This document shows, piece by piece, positions 63,271-64,000 of a stretch of DNA of 64,000 nucleotides. The notes under the pieces are model-generated. The model did no database searches and had not been told where the DNA came from. It saw only the letters and a list, made by a program, of their open reading frames with translations. How positions within the stretch are numbered: the first letter of the stretch is position 1; every line of letters starts with the position of its first letter. The DNA lies in assembly GCF_029227915.1 (NCBI RefSeq), contig NC_079880.1:684001-748000 (forward strand). Direction: 5' to 3'. This DNA comes from Hydractinia symbiolongicarpus (taxonomy: Eukaryota; Cnidaria; Hydrozoa; Anthoathecata; Hydractiniidae). Made by a program: the position numbers and the translations under genes.

Positions 63271-64000
63271 TTTCGGTACTACTAGGTTGTATGGCTTTCA
63301 ACAGTGAAACGATTGACTGTGGGACTTAATTGAACTGTTTATGGACTGTGACCTTATAAATGTTAAAGTGAGACAATTGGACTCCAGGAAATAACATTCT
63401 TCCTAATTTGACATGATTGCCGAAACTCAGCAATTACATTGGGCGCTGTGGTAGCGCTTCAATTAAAAATTAAGATAAAAAAGTCATTCTTTACTGTGGA
63501 ACCAATCTTAGCCGTTATCGCGCGCTGAAGAATTAGAGACAGTTTCAAAAACTACATTTCATTGACTTTTTAACGGTGTCAGTCCGTTTGAGTTACAACG
63601 GTTGGGTCACCTATTCGTACCAACATGTGCTTAGCGATATTTTTCTGATAATACTAGGTTGCATCGCTTTTAACAATGAAACGACTGACTGTGGGACTTA
63701 ATTGAACTAACTTTGGACTGTGACCTGATAAATGTGATAAATGAGACAATTGGACTCCAAGAAATAACATTCTTCTTAATTTGACAGGATTTCCGGAACT
63801 CAGCGATTACACTGGGCGCTGTGGTAGCGCTTCAATTAAAAATTAAGATAAAAAAGTCATTCCTTACTGTGGGACCAATCTTAGCCGTTATCGCGCGTTG
63901 AAGATTTGGAGACAGTTTCAAAAACTACATTTCATTGACTTTTTAACGGTGTCAGTCCGTTTGAGTTACAACGGTTGGGTCACCTATTCGTACCAACATG
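63271..64000 (+). repeat. 7-monomer-shift block, copy 2 (2610 bp), runs off window
   Basis: This is the partner of 60661-61390. The match is still running at the last base, so its right boundary lies outside the window. Confidence 0.89.

Larger units (their letters stand above)
1..64000 (+). repeat. Tandem satellite DNA array, ~373-bp monomer, 172 copies
   Basis: The window consists only of head-to-tail copies of one monomer. In register order a monomer holds: the GTTGCATCGC start; ACTGTGGGAC near base 31; a GATAAATG doublet near 70-86; CAAGAAATAAC near 101; a GCGCT/AGCGC hairpin near 159-173; the A/T block TTTAAAAATTTA near 178; GTGGGACCAATC near 212; CGCGCG near 235; TTTCAAAAAC near 260; AACGG and CCGTT arms near 288-317; TTCGTACCAACATG near 330; and a T-tract near 353-360. 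Most monomers are 369-376 bp; seven are 360-362 bp because of one shared 11-bp deletion. All lie in one orientation with nothing inserted. No family name is recognised. Stops in all frames and the phase-locked recurrence of short open frames argue against coding. Strand is arbitrary. Likely eukaryotic heterochromatin. Confidence 0.98.
59440..64000 (+). repeat. Satellite domain VI: paralogue of 41.3-43.6 kb with 2-monomer duplication
   Basis: Monomer starts are 59557, 59930, 60303, 60676, 61048, 61421, 61793, 62167, 62541, 62913, 63286 and 63658; the last is truncated by the window end after 343 bp. It contains a direct 746-bp tandem duplication (59440-60931). A stretch at 60661-61390 recurs at 63271-64000, offset 2610 bp. 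The segment from 61969 matches 41821 onward at an offset of 20148-20150 bp, completing the collinear second copy of domain III. The array continues beyond the window. Confidence 0.87.

Noticed and set aside
1-64000. CRISPR array
   Set aside because: The repeating unit is about 373 bp with no unique spacers between short identical repeats, and there are no cas genes.
1-64000. Origin of the monomer as a duplicated half-length (about 186 bp) unit
   Set aside because: ACTGTGGGAC recurs about 178 bases apart and GCGCTG...TAGCG about 80 bases apart within a monomer, but the surrounding sequence does not align beyond about 10-15 bases, so a dimeric origin is not supported.
1-64000. Transposable element or other insertion inside the array
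   Set aside because: Every one of the 171 monomer-to-monomer intervals is 360-376 bp, leaving no room for an insertion. No terminal repeats or target-site duplications were seen.
1-64000. Inverted segments or a strand switch in the array
   Set aside because: Every monomer start motif was found on the plus strand at the expected spacing, so no part is inverted.

Overview
The whole 64 kb window is one uninterrupted head-to-tail satellite DNA array. A monomer of about 373 bp occurs 172 times (171 complete copies plus a last copy of 343 bp cut by the window edge), always in the same orientation. I set the register at the GTTGCATCGC-like motif and placed every monomer start by hand; the mean spacing is 372.3 bp. 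I see no gene, RNA gene, transposon, CRISPR array, inverted segment or unique spacer. The few short open frames (68-95 codons) recur at fixed phases of the monomer and are by-products of the repeat.

An array of this size and kind points to eukaryotic constitutive heterochromatin (centromeric, pericentromeric or subtelomeric). I do not recognise the family and cannot name the organism. One hand-counted monomer (starting at 30828) is about 38.6% GC. It holds 19 CpGs against roughly 14 expected, so CpG is not depleted. That fits a genome with little germline CpG methylation, as in many invertebrates, better than a heavily methylated vertebrate or plant genome; this is inference only.

Layout. 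Domain I (1-15930) is built from about nine recurring monomer types and carries a 7-monomer higher-order repeat (HOR) of about 2604 bp. A type block at 747-2529 recurs at 14149-15930. Domain II (15931-29829) is a mosaic with an 11-bp-deleted monomer lineage confined to it and a 4-monomer HOR of about 1475 bp. Domain III (29830-43628, 37 monomers) has a distinct T-tract-rich subfamily. Domains IV-VI (43629-64000) are best read as a second, collinear copy of domain III, enlarged from 37 to about 54 monomers by later local amplification: a 3-monomer HOR in IV (43881-51716), a 5-monomer-shift duplication in V, and 2-monomer and 7-monomer-shift duplications in VI. Paralogous offsets of 13799, 19771, 14917, 17905 and 20148-20150 bp are all whole numbers of monomers, as expected from unequal exchange in register.

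No gene products work together here. The biology is array evolution: in-register duplication, one conversion-like patch (53032-53171), chimeric junction monomers, and a monomer length near two nucleosome repeats.
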